Part shown: piece by piece, positions 63,201 through 64,000 of the stretch
Numbering within the stretch: the first letter of the stretch is position 1
How the letters are laid out: each line of letters opens with the position of its first letter
DNA from: SYFY01 sp041752315
GTDB taxonomy: Bacteria; Pseudomonadota; Gammaproteobacteria; Pseudomonadales; Azotimanducaceae
DNA: 64,000 nucleotides
Assembly (NCBI GenBank): GCA_041752315.1
Contig: JBGSHJ010000071.1
Location: 62,001 to 126,000, forward strand
Direction: 5' to 3'
Program-made: the position numbers and the translations under genes
Notes under the pieces: model-generated
What the model was told of the DNA's origin: nothing
Databases searched by the model: none
What the model saw: only the letters and a program-made list of their open reading frames with translations

Positions 63201-64000
63201 ATGAGCACACCTTCAGGCCGTGCATATGCGGTGTCGACGATGCGGCAGGCCGTCGATCAGGGGGCTCACGTGCATGGGAGTGCGCCATTCCTGATCGATC
63301 CCGAGTCTGGGCGGGAGGTCAGCTTCGACAGGTTTCGCCTGGAGGTGCGCCACGTCGCTGCGTGGCTGTGTCGACTCGGTCTGGCCAGAGGGGACAAGGT
63401 CGCTTTTCTGCTAGACAATGGCGTGTTCACGTTCGAACTGATGATCGGCGCCATGTATGGCGGCTTTGTGCCGGTGCCGCTGAGCCCGGTTGCCGGACCC
63501 AACCAGTTGAGGCACACCCTTGATCACTGTGATGCCTCTGTCGTGTGTTGTGCAGCCCGATACCGCGCATTGCTGGATGGGTGCGTGCCGCAGATCCAGC
63601 GCCCCATCCAGATCCTTCCGATAGAGCACAACCAGGTGATCGAACCGGATGAACAGGCCTGGGCCGCCGCGCATCTTCCCGCCCCTCTGCCTGGGAACGA
63701 TGCCCTCATCATCTACACGTCAGGCACCACCGGAGAGGCTCGTGGTGTCGTGTTCAGTCACCGGAACCTGATGTCCGGCATTGCAGATACCATCCGGGTA
63801 TACGGCTTCAACGTACAGGATCGTGCCTTGAGCCTGCTTCCGCTCTACCACCTCAATGCCCTGGTAACGACTTTCCTGCCAATGTTCCTCAGCGGCGGAT
63901 CGGTGGTTGTCCCGGAAAGATTCAATGCAGTCCGGATGTGGTCATGGGTAACGCATTACCACTGCACCTGGTTTGCCGCCGTTCCCGCGATCGTGGCCCA
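63201..64000 (+). CDS. AMP-dependent acyl-CoA synthetase/ligase (3' end beyond window)
   Basis: Open frame from ATG 63201 to the window edge (about 266 residues seen; family length is about 500-550). The P-loop-like adenylate motif YTSGTTGEARG is near residue 173, preceded by an N-terminal domain with LARGDKVAFLLDNG and GAMYGGFVPVPLSP, and followed by SLLPLYHLNAL. These enzymes activate fatty or aromatic acids to acyl-CoA via acyl-AMP. An in-frame TGA at 63144 and no earlier start codon fix the 5' end. It is divergent from yceI. Confidence 0.9.
   Translation, partial: MSTPSGRAYAVSTMRQAVDQGAHVHGSAPFLIDPESGREVSFDRFRLEVRHVAAWLCRLGLARGDKVAFLLDNGVFTFELMIGAMYGGFVPVPLSPVAGPNQLRHTLDHCDASVVCCAARYRALLDGCVPQIQRPIQILPIEHNQVIEPDEQAWAAAHLPAPLPGNDALIIYTSGTTGEARGVVFSHRNLMSGIADTIRVYGFNVQDRALSLLPLYHLNALVTTFLPMFLSGGSVVVPERFNAVRMWSWVTHYHCTWFAAVPAIVA

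Noticed and set aside
1..64000. tRNA, rRNA, CRISPR array, transposon or prophage
   Set aside because: No cloverleaf-like, ribosomal, regularly spaced repeat, transposase or phage structural sequence was recognised on reading; a dedicated search was not possible.

Overview
The window looks like a chromosomal segment of a GC-rich Gram-negative bacterium, most probably a gammaproteobacterium. The support is the ydbH-ynbE-ydbL set, rarD, tesB, a 1.6-kDa-residue-class (about 1600 aa) NAD-glutamate dehydrogenase, YceI, several outer-membrane beta-barrels and many lipoproteins. The lineage is inferred from gene content only. No tRNA, rRNA, CRISPR array, transposase or phage gene was seen.

Layout. 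1-10.6 kb: general and lipid metabolism. A tight minus-strand run (cupin, glyoxalase II, RarD, GST, SDR) is followed by an MFS transporter, acyl-CoA thioesterase II, a peroxiredoxin, a deacylase-family lipoprotein, a Nudix hydrolase, an enoyl-CoA hydratase and a TetR regulator. 10.7-16.9 kb: a pair of acyl-CoA dehydrogenases facing the TetR gene across a palindromic operator candidate, then SDR, parvulin, HupE/UreJ and a LytR-CpsA-Psr protein. 17-25 kb: NAD-GDH, a heme/EF-hand/monooxygenase-like secreted protein and an MFS carrier.

25.2-30 kb: a minus-strand group of Ser/Thr kinase, alpha/beta hydrolase and caspase-like coiled-coil protein, followed by a plus-strand autotransporter-type barrel.

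31.9-49 kb is the most striking part: ten minus-strand genes with gaps of at most 34 bp or overlaps of 1-4 bp. In transcription order they encode an FAD/two-cNMP-domain/four-[4Fe-4S] oxidoreductase, a membrane cytochrome-b-like protein, an FHA-like/TM/decaheme fusion, a double GlcG/HbpS-like lipoprotein, an outer-membrane beta-barrel, a decaheme cytochrome with LVIVD repeats, a pentaheme cytochrome, a PP2C phosphatase and two FHA membrane proteins. I read this as an electron route from cytoplasmic NAD(P)H through inner membrane, periplasm and outer membrane, tied to Ser/Thr phosphorylation and cyclic nucleotides. That reading is inference; the architecture is seen directly.

49.3-57 kb: NADP-glutamate dehydrogenase, an SRPBCC protein and three receptor-type Ser/Thr kinases, one fused to a formylglycine-generating-enzyme-like (SUMF) domain. 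57.2-64 kb: the ydbL-ynbE-ydbH envelope bridge genes, a TPR protein, YceI, and the start of an AMP-dependent acyl-CoA synthetase cut by the window end.
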